Source of the DNA: Competibacteraceae bacterium UBA2788
Lineage (GTDB): Bacteria > Pseudomonadota > Gammaproteobacteria > Competibacterales > Competibacteraceae
Reading direction: 5' to 3'
Assembly: GCA_002352185.1 (NCBI GenBank)
Contig: DEHY01000145.1
Span: 15,831 to 21,712 of the forward strand
Length of the DNA stretch: 5,882 nt
Shown: piece by piece, positions 1-5,882 of the stretch
Numbering within the stretch: the first letter of the stretch is position 1
Layout of the letters: each line of letters starts with the position of its first letter
Made by a program: the position numbers and the translations under genes
Notes under the pieces: generated by a model
Told to the model about the DNA's origin: nothing
The model's database searches: none
The model's input: the letters and a program-made list of their open reading frames with translations, nothing else

Positions 1-800
1 CGCCAGAACGAACCGATCCAGAACATCAGCAGCACCACCAGGCCGAAGAAGAGCCAGCCATAAATCAGGTGATCCACACCGGTCGCGTATTTCATTTCAC
101 TGAGATGGGCGATCATCACGATTCCGTAGGCGCGAATGCCGTTGGCGACAATCGGCATCGCCACCGACAGGGCGATAAACGCCAGCCGCCGCCAGAGGCT
201 GCGATAACTCAGATAGGCATACAGAAATCCCAGCGCCACCGACGCAATCAGGTAGCGCAGCCCGCTGCACGCCTCGGCGACCTCGAAACTGCCGCTGGGA
301 ACCGTCAAGTGCAACCCTTCCCACCATACCGGAATCCCGGTCAGGCGCAGGCCTTCGACTGTGAACCAGGCGGTGACCTGCTGCAAGGGCGGGATCAAAG
401 CTTCCCCAACCGGCACGGCAAACAACAGATAGGCCAGAGGGAATGCAATCGCCCAAGTCACCGACCCACCCAATAGCGAGTAAACAGCGGCTTGAAGCAT
501 GGCCGCCAGCGCGAAATGCTGTACTACGTTTACTTCAGCGGCATTCGCCAGCAACCAGCCGAAACTGAGCAGCACCAGCAACGCCAATCCGAGGGGCGCA
601 ATCTGCGGCTCCAGCGCCGCCAATTTCCGTTGCCGCGTCCAGATCATGTACAGGATGATCGGAACCACCAACATACCGTGGGCGTAGGTCTCGAAGTTCC
701 ACCACATCGTCGCCATGCCCACTACGGTCGGCCAGTACAGGCCAATGATCGCGAGCAGGGCGATGATTAACGCCGGCAACGCCGCCCGCCACGCGGACAT
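1..800 (-). CDS. xrtA: Exosortase A (XrtA), C-terminus cut by window edge
   Basis: Polytopic inner-membrane transpeptidase-like enzyme that recognises and cleaves PEP-CTERM sorting tails. I translated the minus strand from ATG 800: the frame stays open for 266 codons to the window edge and begins MSAWRAALPALI. Hydrophobic segments lie near residues 7-27, 39-54, 68-87, 92-112, 114-134, 182-200, 205-231 and 245-264. The family's active-site residues are present: Cys178 in EVAEACSGLRYL, Arg223 in ANGIRAYGI and His244 in DHLIYGW. The WWNFETYAHGMLVVP block (33-47) is also typical of exosortases. ATG 800 is chosen because GGAG lies 8 nt upstream; an in-frame GTG at 809 has poorer spacing. Exosortase A alone is usually about 290-300 residues, so either a short tail is missing or an EpsI-type domain is fused beyond the edge; the window cannot tell. 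The gene follows the glycosyltransferase by 46 nt and is probably co-transcribed. Confidence 0.95.
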   Translation of the reverse strand, partial: MSAWRAALPALIIALLAIIGLYWPTVVGMATMWWNFETYAHGMLVVPIILYMIWTRQRKLAALEPQIAPLGLALLVLLSFGWLLANAAEVNVVQHFALAAMLQAAVYSLLGGSVTWAIAFPLAYLLFAVPVGEALIPPLQQVTAWFTVEGLRLTGIPVWWEGLHLTVPSGSFEVAEACSGLRYLIASVALGFLYAYLSYRSLWRRLAFIALSVAMPIVANGIRAYGIVMIAHLSEMKYATGVDHLIYGWLFFGLVVLLMFWIGSFW

Positions 801-808
801 CCTCTTCA

Positions 809-812
809 CTCC
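809..812 (-). promoter_or_regulatory. Ribosome binding site of xrtA
   Basis: GGAG on the minus strand, 8 nt (TGAAGAGG) before ATG 800. A second AGGAG at 818-814 lies 4 nt before an in-frame GTG at 809, too close for a good start, and 13 nt before the ATG. The GGAG/ATG pair therefore decides the start. This is the only junction in the window with a free-standing intergenic ribosome site. Confidence 0.6.
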
Positions 813-846
813 GCTCCTGCACAGAAAGGAGATTCCAGATAGGCGT

Positions 847-2061
847 TCAAGCAGCGTCTTCCTCCAGCAACGACGAAATCCGGCTCAGATTGCGATCCCA
901 GTGGTAGTGCCGCAGCACCCAGTCCCGCCCCGCCCGCCCGCGCTGTGCCCGCTGATTCGGATCCGCCAGCAGGGCCAGGGCGCGCTGCGCCAGCGCCGCC
1001 GGATCGTCCGCTATGTTTTCTTGCAAGTCCGGGCAGGGAACGATGCCTTCCATCGCTGCTTGGGTCGCCAGTACCGGCTGCGCCATCGCCATGGCTTCCA
1101 GCACCTTGTTCTGTACCCCACGGGCAATGCGCAACGGCGCCACTGCCAGATGGGCGTGAGCGAGATAGGGCCGCACATCGGGAACTGTTCCCGTCACCCG
1201 CACTCCGGGCAGCGTCGCCAATTGCCTGACCCCAGCCGTGGGTTTTGCGCCAACGATATAAAACCGGCTTTTCGGGACAGCACAATGAATTGCGGGGAAT
1301 ACCGTCTGGGCGAACCAACTGACCGCATCCTCATTGGCCCAATAATCCATTGCCCCCGTGAATGTCAGCACCTGCTCATCCGCCGGATAGGGATTCGGAT
1401 AGTCGCGATCCGGGTTGAAGTAGTCCATATCCACGCCATTGGCAATTGCCGTCACTCGCATGGGCAAAACCCCCGGCGCCAACCGGCGAAACAAGGCCGC
1501 TTCCTCATCGGTTACGAACACGCTGGCGGCAAACTCCGTCGCTACCGTTTGTTCGTAATTCAGGAGAACCCGACCTTCGCGGCGATAGACCCAGCTCAGT
1601 GGCCACGGTTTGCCGGCGGCGTACTGCGCCCACTTGGCGGAATCCACATCCACGAAATCCATCACCCGCCGCAACCGCTCATAGCGCGGCCCGCGCAGGT
1701 ACTGCGCCATCGCCGAGGAAAACGCCAGCGCCCGTCCGATGTCATGCTCGGCCAATACGCGATCCACCCAGGATTGCAGCCCTGCATGACGGTAATACGG
1801 CAAAGTTAACGGTTCACCCGTCGTCAGACCCCACAGACTGCGCAGCTTGGCCCAGCGCGGATCGAGCGGCACGCAATGAACCTCGGCGCAAAATTGGCGC
1901 ACCGCGTCCAGATGACGCCAATCCTCCGGATCGTCCACGAATGCGCCCAGCCAAATCCGGTAATGCTGGGACAGGTAGCGGAGCAGGTTAAAGGAACGGA
2001 CCTTGTCGCCCTTGTTGGGTGGAAACGGGATGCGATGGGCCAGAAACAGGATATTTTCCAT
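847..2061 (-). CDS. GT4-type glycosyltransferase, PEP-CTERM/XrtA-associated
   Basis: Cytoplasmic or membrane-associated GT-B sugar transferase that should add a sugar from a nucleotide donor to the lipid-linked EPS precursor; donor and acceptor cannot be read from the sequence. At 404 residues it is full length. The N-terminal domain opens with MENILFLAHRIPFPPNKGDK, containing the Gly-Asp-Lys loop (18-20) typical of the PEP-CTERM/EpsH1-associated transferase family (TIGR03087-like). The C-terminal nucleotide-sugar domain begins near residue 228 with VLTFTGAMDYWANEDAV (231-247), followed by RFYIVGAKP (266-274) and VTGTVPDVRPYL (289-300). The donor-site block ARGVQNKVLEAMAMAQPVLAT (313-333) resembles the GT4 E-x7-E region, but the first acidic position is not obvious and Glu322 is the clear one. 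There are no membrane helices. The start overlaps the FemAB-like stop as TAATG, with no clear Shine-Dalgarno sequence, implying coupled translation. The family call rests on overall resemblance. Confidence 0.9.
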   Translation of the reverse strand: MENILFLAHRIPFPPNKGDKVRSFNLLRYLSQHYRIWLGAFVDDPEDWRHLDAVRQFCAEVHCVPLDPRWAKLRSLWGLTTGEPLTLPYYRHAGLQSWVDRVLAEHDIGRALAFSSAMAQYLRGPRYERLRRVMDFVDVDSAKWAQYAAGKPWPLSWVYRREGRVLLNYEQTVATEFAASVFVTDEEAALFRRLAPGVLPMRVTAIANGVDMDYFNPDRDYPNPYPADEQVLTFTGAMDYWANEDAVSWFAQTVFPAIHCAVPKSRFYIVGAKPTAGVRQLATLPGVRVTGTVPDVRPYLAHAHLAVAPLRIARGVQNKVLEAMAMAQPVLATQAAMEGIVPCPDLQENIADDPAALAQRALALLADPNQRAQRGRAGRDWVLRHYHWDRNLSRISSLLEEDAA

Positions 2062-3146
2062 TAGCCTAGGCTACGAACGAGGTAGGGGCCGAGCCAGTTG
2101 CATACGCTGATTGGCAAGCGTTTCCACAGGGCGATCATGGCTCGATATTTGGGATTCATCGGATTGTTCTGCGGCACCTCCCGGGATCGGAAAAGCCGAT
2201 ATTCGTAGTACAGCGGTTGTGGATCGAATCCCCACAGCTTCTTGAACTCGTAGGAACCAGTGCCTTGTTTACCCCGTCCGAAATCAAATATCCTGCTGCC
2301 CCGCTCCTTTGCTCGCATCAGCAGCGCCCAGTATTTGTAGTCATTAGCGGCAAGATCGCGTGCGGCGGGAGATTCACCTGCGTAGTAAGCCATCGCCTCA
2401 TCACGAAAGTAGAAGGTCATGATGGTGCTGACAGGGCGCTTCTGTGGATCGAGTACAGTAAGAATCTCGCAGTCGCGCCCAAATACCTCGCAGATCTTTG
2501 CGAAGTAGCGCTTCGGCAGAGCGGGGGTGCCATGCTGGTGGACATTTTTTGCGTACAGATCGAAAAAAACATCAAGTGGCGTTTCAATTGTGTTGGCAAG
2601 CCCTAGTTTCATGCCCTTGCGCACCATGTTGCGGCGCTTGACCGGAATCACCCGCATTGATTCGTCGAGTTCCTGGATAATAGGCTTGCGGAAGGTGGAG
2701 TAAAGATTTTGCACTGGCCAGTCAGCATGTCGCTGAACCAAATTGCGCACCTCCAGGTGATCAACATCGAGGCTCTCCGCGATCTCAATCGCCTCCCGTT
2801 CCAAAACCTGCGCCGCTTCGGCATCAATCGCAGCGACGCCACCGTATGAGCAGAATGGCAGGGATACCAGGGAGTGACCAAATAAACGGCTCTTCACTTG
2901 AACCAGCGGCAACACACTGCGGATGCGCCCATCTGACTCGGCGTACAGGAAAAAGGCCGGATGGCCGAAGATGTCATCAATGATTCCCTTCCAGCCGGCG
3001 CGATGGAAAAAAGTCGCGTCGGGGCAGGCGGTTACGAAGGCATCCCAGCGCGCCGCATTGGCTGTGTCCAGCCGGCGAATTTGCAAAAGTCCTTCTTTCC
3101 CAGTCCCGGCGGAAGAGAGGTTGGGCGCGCCGGCGTTATCGCTCAT
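2061..3146 (-). CDS. FemAB/GNAT-like protein, XrtA/PEP-CTERM-associated
   Basis: 361-residue soluble protein matching the FemAB-like family that accompanies exosortase A loci (TIGR03019-like). FemAB relatives transfer aminoacyl or acyl groups using a doubled GNAT fold; the substrate of the exosortase-linked group is not established, and I infer modification of an EPS or peptidoglycan component. Visible marks are an N-terminal GNAT-like half (about 20-160, with DATFFHRAGWKGIIDDIFGH at 43-62), a basic VKRRNMVRKGMKLG segment (169-182), and a second half with AYYAGESPAARDLAANDYKY (253-272). The FDFGRGKQGTGSYEFKKLWG block (287-306) is the family's most recognisable motif. There is no signal peptide or membrane helix. 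The start overlaps the deacetylase stop by 4 nt (ATGA), with GAGG 10 nt upstream. Hand-counted GC over 2401-2760 is about 52%, against about 63% in a sample of wecB, so this gene may have a different history from its neighbours. Confidence 0.9.
   Translation of the reverse strand: MSDNAGAPNLSSAGTGKEGLLQIRRLDTANAARWDAFVTACPDATFFHRAGWKGIIDDIFGHPAFFLYAESDGRIRSVLPLVQVKSRLFGHSLVSLPFCSYGGVAAIDAEAAQVLEREAIEIAESLDVDHLEVRNLVQRHADWPVQNLYSTFRKPIIQELDESMRVIPVKRRNMVRKGMKLGLANTIETPLDVFFDLYAKNVHQHGTPALPKRYFAKICEVFGRDCEILTVLDPQKRPVSTIMTFYFRDEAMAYYAGESPAARDLAANDYKYWALLMRAKERGSRIFDFGRGKQGTGSYEFKKLWGFDPQPLYYEYRLFRSREVPQNNPMNPKYRAMIALWKRLPISVCNWLGPYLVRSLG
2062..2073. repeat. Perfect 12-bp palindrome at FemAB/glycosyltransferase junction
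   Basis: TAGCCTAGGCTA equals its own reverse complement. It covers the last codons of the FemAB-like gene (Leu-Gly and part of the TAA stop) and ends one base before the glycosyltransferase ATG, exactly where a Shine-Dalgarno sequence would sit. It contains CCTAGG, hence the CTAG tetranucleotide, which is generally under-represented in many proteobacterial genomes. Whether it is functional is unknown; as RNA it lacks a loop and would form only a small, weak hairpin. Confidence 0.5.
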
Positions 3147-4021
3147 GCCGCCCCGCCCTCGGCCAGAAACACCCGGTCCATGCGATCCCAGCGGAAATCG
3201 CGCAGCAGAGCTTGCAGACGCCGTTCCATCCGGCTCAGGTTCAGATAATGTCGTAATCGGGTTTTGAAGTTGATGCCCGGCTGGCGCGGCTGATCCGGGT
3301 CAATCTCCCAGGGATGGAAGTAGAAGATGCCGGATTGCTGGTCACTCTGATTCACCCGTCGCAGCGCCCAGCGCGACAGTGCATAAGGCCACAACCGGAA
3401 AAAGCCGCCGCCGCCGCAGGGCAGGGTCTGCCCGAACACGGTCACGGTAGTGATCGGCACTTCCAGCAGCGTCGGCGCGTTGGCCGGGTGAAACGCGAAG
3501 CGTGGCGCTTCCGGCATTCCGTACAGGTCGTGGCGAATCGGATAGATGCTCGAGCTGTAGCGATAACCGGCCTGTTCCAGTTCCGCCAGCGCCCACAAGT
3601 TACCGGCGCCGATGGAATAGCTGGCGGCTCGATAGCCTTGCACCGCTACGCCGCCCAAGTCCTCCAGCAGCGCCTTGGTGCGGGTGACATCCTCCCGGAA
3701 TTGCGCCGGGGTCTGCTGAGTGACGCGGATGTGAGCGTAACCGTGGCTGGCGAGTTCATGGCCTTCGGCGACGATACGGCGGATCAGCGCGGGATGCCGC
3801 TCCGCCACCCAGCCCAGCGTGAAAAACGTGGCTTTGGCGCCCTGCGCAGCGAATAGATCGAGAATAAGACGGGTATTGCGTTCGACCCGCTGGGGCAACT
3901 GGTCCCAGCGGTCGCGGGGAATATAGGGTTCAAACGCCGAAACCTGGAAGTAATCCTCCACATCCACCGTCATGGCGTTAACGGGGCCAGCGACCGTGAT
4001 GTTGGCGGTAACGACGTTCAT
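3143..4021 (-). CDS. Polysaccharide deacetylase (NodB fold, DUF3473 tail), XrtA-associated
   Basis: Metal-dependent enzyme predicted to remove N- or O-acetyl groups from the exopolysaccharide. At 292 residues it is full length for the XrtA-associated deacetylase family (TIGR03006-like). Motif 1 is the variant TVDVEDYFQVSAFE (18-31) instead of the classical TFDDG. Motif 2 is SHGYAH, with metal ligands His93 and His97. Motif 3 is GYRAASYSI with Arg131. The C-terminal DUF3473-type region shows the glycine run CGGGGFFRL (202-210) and FHPWEIDPDQPRQ (235-247). I see no clear signal peptide, so the site of action is uncertain; a cytoplasmic enzyme would act on lipid-linked precursors. ATG 4021 is supported by AGGA 8 nt upstream and the ATGA overlap with wecB. 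Met17, just before motif 1, is a possible alternative start. The 3' end overlaps the FemAB-like start by 4 nt. Confidence 0.92.
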   Translation of the reverse strand: MNVVTANITVAGPVNAMTVDVEDYFQVSAFEPYIPRDRWDQLPQRVERNTRLILDLFAAQGAKATFFTLGWVAERHPALIRRIVAEGHELASHGYAHIRVTQQTPAQFREDVTRTKALLEDLGGVAVQGYRAASYSIGAGNLWALAELEQAGYRYSSSIYPIRHDLYGMPEAPRFAFHPANAPTLLEVPITTVTVFGQTLPCGGGGFFRLWPYALSRWALRRVNQSDQQSGIFYFHPWEIDPDQPRQPGINFKTRLRHYLNLSRMERRLQALLRDFRWDRMDRVFLAEGGAA

Positions 4022-5148
4022 CCCGCCGATCCTAATTCATGAGTCAGCACCGCCGCGATGCGTTCAGCGGCATGACCGTCCCAGTACTCTGGAATACGTC
4101 CGGCCTTGCCGCCTCCGGTTAATACATCCTGCGCCGCCGTGAGAATGCGGTCAGGATCGATGCCGACGACGGTATTGGTGCCTTCAGTCACGGTAATCGG
4201 TCGCTCGGTATTCTCGCGCAGGGTCAAACACGGTACGCCTAACGCGGTGGTCTCTTCCTGAATGCCGCCGGAATCGGTCAGGACCAGCCGCGCCCGTTGC
4301 ATCAACCCCAGCATCTCCAGATAACCCAAGGGCGGCAGACAGCAAAAGCGGGGGCTATCCAGCATCGCGTTCAACCCCGCTTTTTCGATCATCCCACGGG
4401 TGCGTGGATGCACCGGAAACACCAGGGGCAATTCAGCGCTGAGTTTGCTCAACACGGTCAGCAGTCTCGCCAAGGCCACGGGATCGTCCACGTTCGACGG
4501 CCGGTGCAACGTCAGTACGCCGTAACCGCACGACTCATCGCGGAATGCCGCCGCATTGGGCGCAGCGGCCAAAGTCTGCGCGGGCGGCGTCGCTCGCGGC
4601 AAACTGGCCCGCAGGGTATCGATCATCACATTGCCGACGAAATGCACTCGCGCCGATTCAATGCCTTCCCGCGTCAGATGAGCCAGCGCCGCCCGCTCGG
4701 TGGTGAACAACAGGTCCGAGATTTGGTCGGTCAGCACCCGATTAATTTCTTCGGGCATGGTTCGGTCATAGCTGCGCAACCCGGCCTCGACATGAATCAC
4801 CCGGACGCCCTTCTTGGCGGCCACCAGGGCGCAGGCGATGGTGGAATTGACATCCCCTACCACCAGCACCGCCGCCGGTTGCTCGGCATCCAGCACCGGC
4901 TCGAAGCGCTTCATGATCTCGGCGGTCTGCACTGCATGGCTGGCCGAACCCACCTCCAGATCCACATCCGGCGTCGGAATGCCCAGTTGCTCGAAAAACT
5001 GCTGGTTCATCGCCACATCGTAGTGCTGGCCGGTATGCACCAGCCGCGCTTCAAGCGGAACCGATGGCTGGCGCAGCGCCGCCATAATGGGCGCGATCTT
5101 CATGAAGTTCGGACGGGCGCCCACTACACAGAGAATCTTTGGAAGCAT
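4018..5148 (-). CDS. wecB: UDP-N-acetylglucosamine 2-epimerase (non-hydrolysing)
   Basis: Cytoplasmic enzyme interconverting UDP-GlcNAc and UDP-ManNAc, giving a precursor for ManNAc- or ManNAcA-containing polymers. At 376 residues it matches the family's usual length. It is a GT-B-like fold with the N-terminal nucleotide loop VVGARPNFMKIAPI (8-21; Arg12, Lys17) and HTGQHYD (38-44). It has GDVNST with Asp99, HVEAGLRS with Glu121, Glu134 in MPEEINR, and His215 in TLHRPSN. These correspond to the catalytic Asp95, Glu117, Glu131 and His213 of E. coli WecB. The UDP-site blocks TDSGGIQEE (291-299) and RENTERPIT (311-319) are intact. It starts 14 nt after the ATPase stop and overlaps the deacetylase by 4 nt. 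No wecC-like dehydrogenase is in the window, so the fate of the ManNAc is open. Confidence 0.97.
   Translation of the reverse strand: MLPKILCVVGARPNFMKIAPIMAALRQPSVPLEARLVHTGQHYDVAMNQQFFEQLGIPTPDVDLEVGSASHAVQTAEIMKRFEPVLDAEQPAAVLVVGDVNSTIACALVAAKKGVRVIHVEAGLRSYDRTMPEEINRVLTDQISDLLFTTERAALAHLTREGIESARVHFVGNVMIDTLRASLPRATPPAQTLAAAPNAAAFRDESCGYGVLTLHRPSNVDDPVALARLLTVLSKLSAELPLVFPVHPRTRGMIEKAGLNAMLDSPRFCCLPPLGYLEMLGLMQRARLVLTDSGGIQEETTALGVPCLTLRENTERPITVTEGTNTVVGIDPDRILTAAQDVLTGGGKAGRIPEYWDGHAAERIAAVLTHELGSAG
4030..4033 (-). promoter_or_regulatory. Ribosome binding site of the deacetylase gene
   Basis: AGGA on the minus strand, 8 nt (TCGGCGGG) before ATG 4021 and lying inside the last codons of wecB. 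It supports the upstream ATG over the internal Met17 codon. Confidence 0.5.
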
Positions 5149-5159
5149 GAATTCGTCAA

Positions 5160-5164
5160 TCCTT
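5160..5164 (-). promoter_or_regulatory. Likely ribosome binding site of wecB
   Basis: AAGGA on the minus strand, overlapping the ATPase TAA stop and 11 nt before ATG 5148. The spacing is longer than ideal, so efficient wecB translation may depend on ribosomes finishing the ATPase gene. Confidence 0.4.
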
Positions 5165-5882
5165 ACGGCAGCGGTTGTTCCTCAGTCTTGACCGCATCAG
5201 ACAGCGTGTCATCCATCCGCCGATCCAGATCAATCAGTTGTCGCCGGAGCGTCTGGATCGCTGGCTCCAGTTTCAGGATGCGCCGCTCCAGGCGCTCCAT
5301 TTGAACATCCTGCCATTCTGGATATTTCAACACCGTTTCCATAGCGCTTTCCAACTCGGTAAGCCGCTGCTCCATGGCATGACTCACCCGCAGTATTGAG
5401 CGGGCGCCGCGCGCCGCCCGCCCGCCGCCTGCTAACTGACGATCATCCTGGGTCAGTTCCTGGCCCACGGCATCAACGGCGTCTGCGGAAAACTCGCGCA
5501 ACTCCTCCAGAAATCCATACAACAGCAATCGGTCGCAAAACACATTCACCCGGCGCGGAATCCCTTCGGTATACCGATAGATGGCTGCGTAGGCGTCATC
5601 GCTGAAGCGCAGTTCATCGCTCTGCCAGCCAACGATCTGCAAGCGGTGTTCGATGTAATCGCGGGTTTCGCTATCGCTTAGTGGAGTCAGGTGGCAGGAT
5701 GCGATCACCCGTTGCCGCAACTGCTCCATGCCTGGATCTTGCAGGGTGATGCGAAATTCATCCTGCCCCAGCAGAAAACTTTGCAGCAACGGCGCTTCGG
5801 CGATCTGGAAGTTCGACAGCATCCGCAGTTCTTCCAGCGACTGCGGCGGCAGATTCTGCGCCTCATCCACCACCAGCAACAC
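5163..5882 (-). CDS. ExeA-like AAA ATPase of PEP-CTERM locus, N-terminus cut by window edge
   Basis: C-terminal 239 residues of a secretion-type ATPase resembling the PEP-CTERM-locus family (TIGR03015-like, related to ExeA/GspA). The real start and the Walker A loop lie beyond 5882; the first visible codon is an internal GTG (Val). Counting from the edge, Walker B is VLLVVDEAQNL (1-11), followed by LEELRMLSNFQ (16-26), the GQDEF segment (39-43), LRQRVIASCHLTPLS (55-69) with a likely arginine finger, and the sensor-2-like GIPRRVN (107-113). After a Gly/Ala/Arg-rich linker (about 147-163) comes a charged helical tail (169-224) with coiled-coil character, EQRLTELESAMETVL onward. The ATPase probably energises or organises export or assembly of the polymer; its partner is unknown. 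It is followed after 14 nt by wecB, so it belongs to the same operon. Genes further upstream (probably the chain-length kinase and outer-membrane components) are outside the window. Confidence 0.9.
   Translation of the reverse strand: MLLVVDEAQNLPPQSLEELRMLSNFQIAEAPLLQSFLLGQDEFRITLQDPGMEQLRQRVIASCHLTPLSDSETRDYIEHRLQIVGWQSDELRFSDDAYAAIYRYTEGIPRRVNVFCDRLLLYGFLEELREFSADAVDAVGQELTQDDRQLAGGGRAARGARSILRVSHAMEQRLTELESAMETVLKYPEWQDVQMERLERRILKLEPAIQTLRRQLIDLDRRMDDTLSDAVKTEEQPLP

Noticed and set aside
97..822. Short minus-strand frames at 97-456 and 535-822, suggesting a broken gene in this stretch
   Set aside because: Both are off-frame shadows. The correct frame from ATG 800 is open to the window edge and reads as exosortase A with all active-site residues, so there is no frameshift.
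814..831. CTCCT/AGGAG inverted repeat with an 8-nt loop upstream of xrtA, a possible hairpin hiding a ribosome site
   Set aside because: The stem is only 5 bp and the sequestered AGGAG is not the best-placed ribosome site for ATG 800; too weak to call a regulatory element or terminator.
715..1809. Long plus-strand open frame of 364 codons opposite the glycosyltransferase and the xrtA start
   Set aside because: It is antisense to well-supported genes. Its product is rich in Arg, His, Pro and Gln with no recognisable domain, as expected for the reverse strand of GC-rich coding DNA.
3405..3421. Run of GCC triplets, possible simple repeat
   Set aside because: It encodes the glycine run CGGGGFF that is typical of this deacetylase family, so coding constraint explains it.
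5149..5162. TTGACG in the ATPase/wecB gap, resembling a -35 promoter element
   Set aside because: Only 9 nt separate it from the wecB start codon and no -10 element can fit before the gene; treated as chance.
4297..5304. Long plus-strand open frame of 335 codons opposite wecB and the ATPase tail
   Set aside because: The same antisense artefact: low-complexity basic composition, no domain, and it crosses two confident genes and their junction.

Overview
The window is a single-direction run of six genes, all on the minus strand. It carries the core of an exosortase A (XrtA)/PEP-CTERM-linked exopolysaccharide locus. The gene types, the dense packing and the roughly 60% GC suggest a Gram-negative proteobacterium, most likely gamma or beta. 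A relative of the floc- and biofilm-forming Competibacter group is a guess from general resemblance only; nothing in the window proves a genus.

Reading in the direction of transcription (high to low coordinates): the C-terminal part of an ExeA-like AAA ATPase of the PEP-CTERM locus type, cut by the window edge (5882-5163); a non-hydrolysing UDP-GlcNAc 2-epimerase, wecB (5148-4018); a NodB-fold polysaccharide deacetylase of the XrtA-associated type (4021-3143); a FemAB/GNAT-like XrtA-associated protein (3146-2061); a GT4-type glycosyltransferase of the PEP-CTERM/XrtA type (2061-847); and exosortase A (800-1), cut at its C-terminus by the other window edge. The exosortase reads as one open frame with its Cys/Arg/His active-site residues present.

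Four of the five junctions are overlaps or gaps of 14 nt or less (two ATGA overlaps, one TAATG overlap, one 14-nt gap). Only the glycosyltransferase/xrtA junction has a 46-nt spacer, so the set is almost certainly one transcription unit with translational coupling. No promoter, terminator, RNA gene, mobile element or CRISPR array was seen, and there is no gene-free stretch above 50 bases.

Inferred joint role: WecB supplies UDP-ManNAc, the glycosyltransferase adds a sugar to the growing chain, the deacetylase removes acetyl groups, and the FemAB-like protein probably modifies a polymer or peptide. The ATPase probably serves the export or assembly machinery, and XrtA processes PEP-CTERM proteins delivered to the same envelope/EPS matrix. 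The system type is already known. The less ordinary points are a drop in GC inside the FemAB-like gene, a perfect 12-bp palindrome where the glycosyltransferase ribosome site should be, and a coiled-coil tail on the ATPase.
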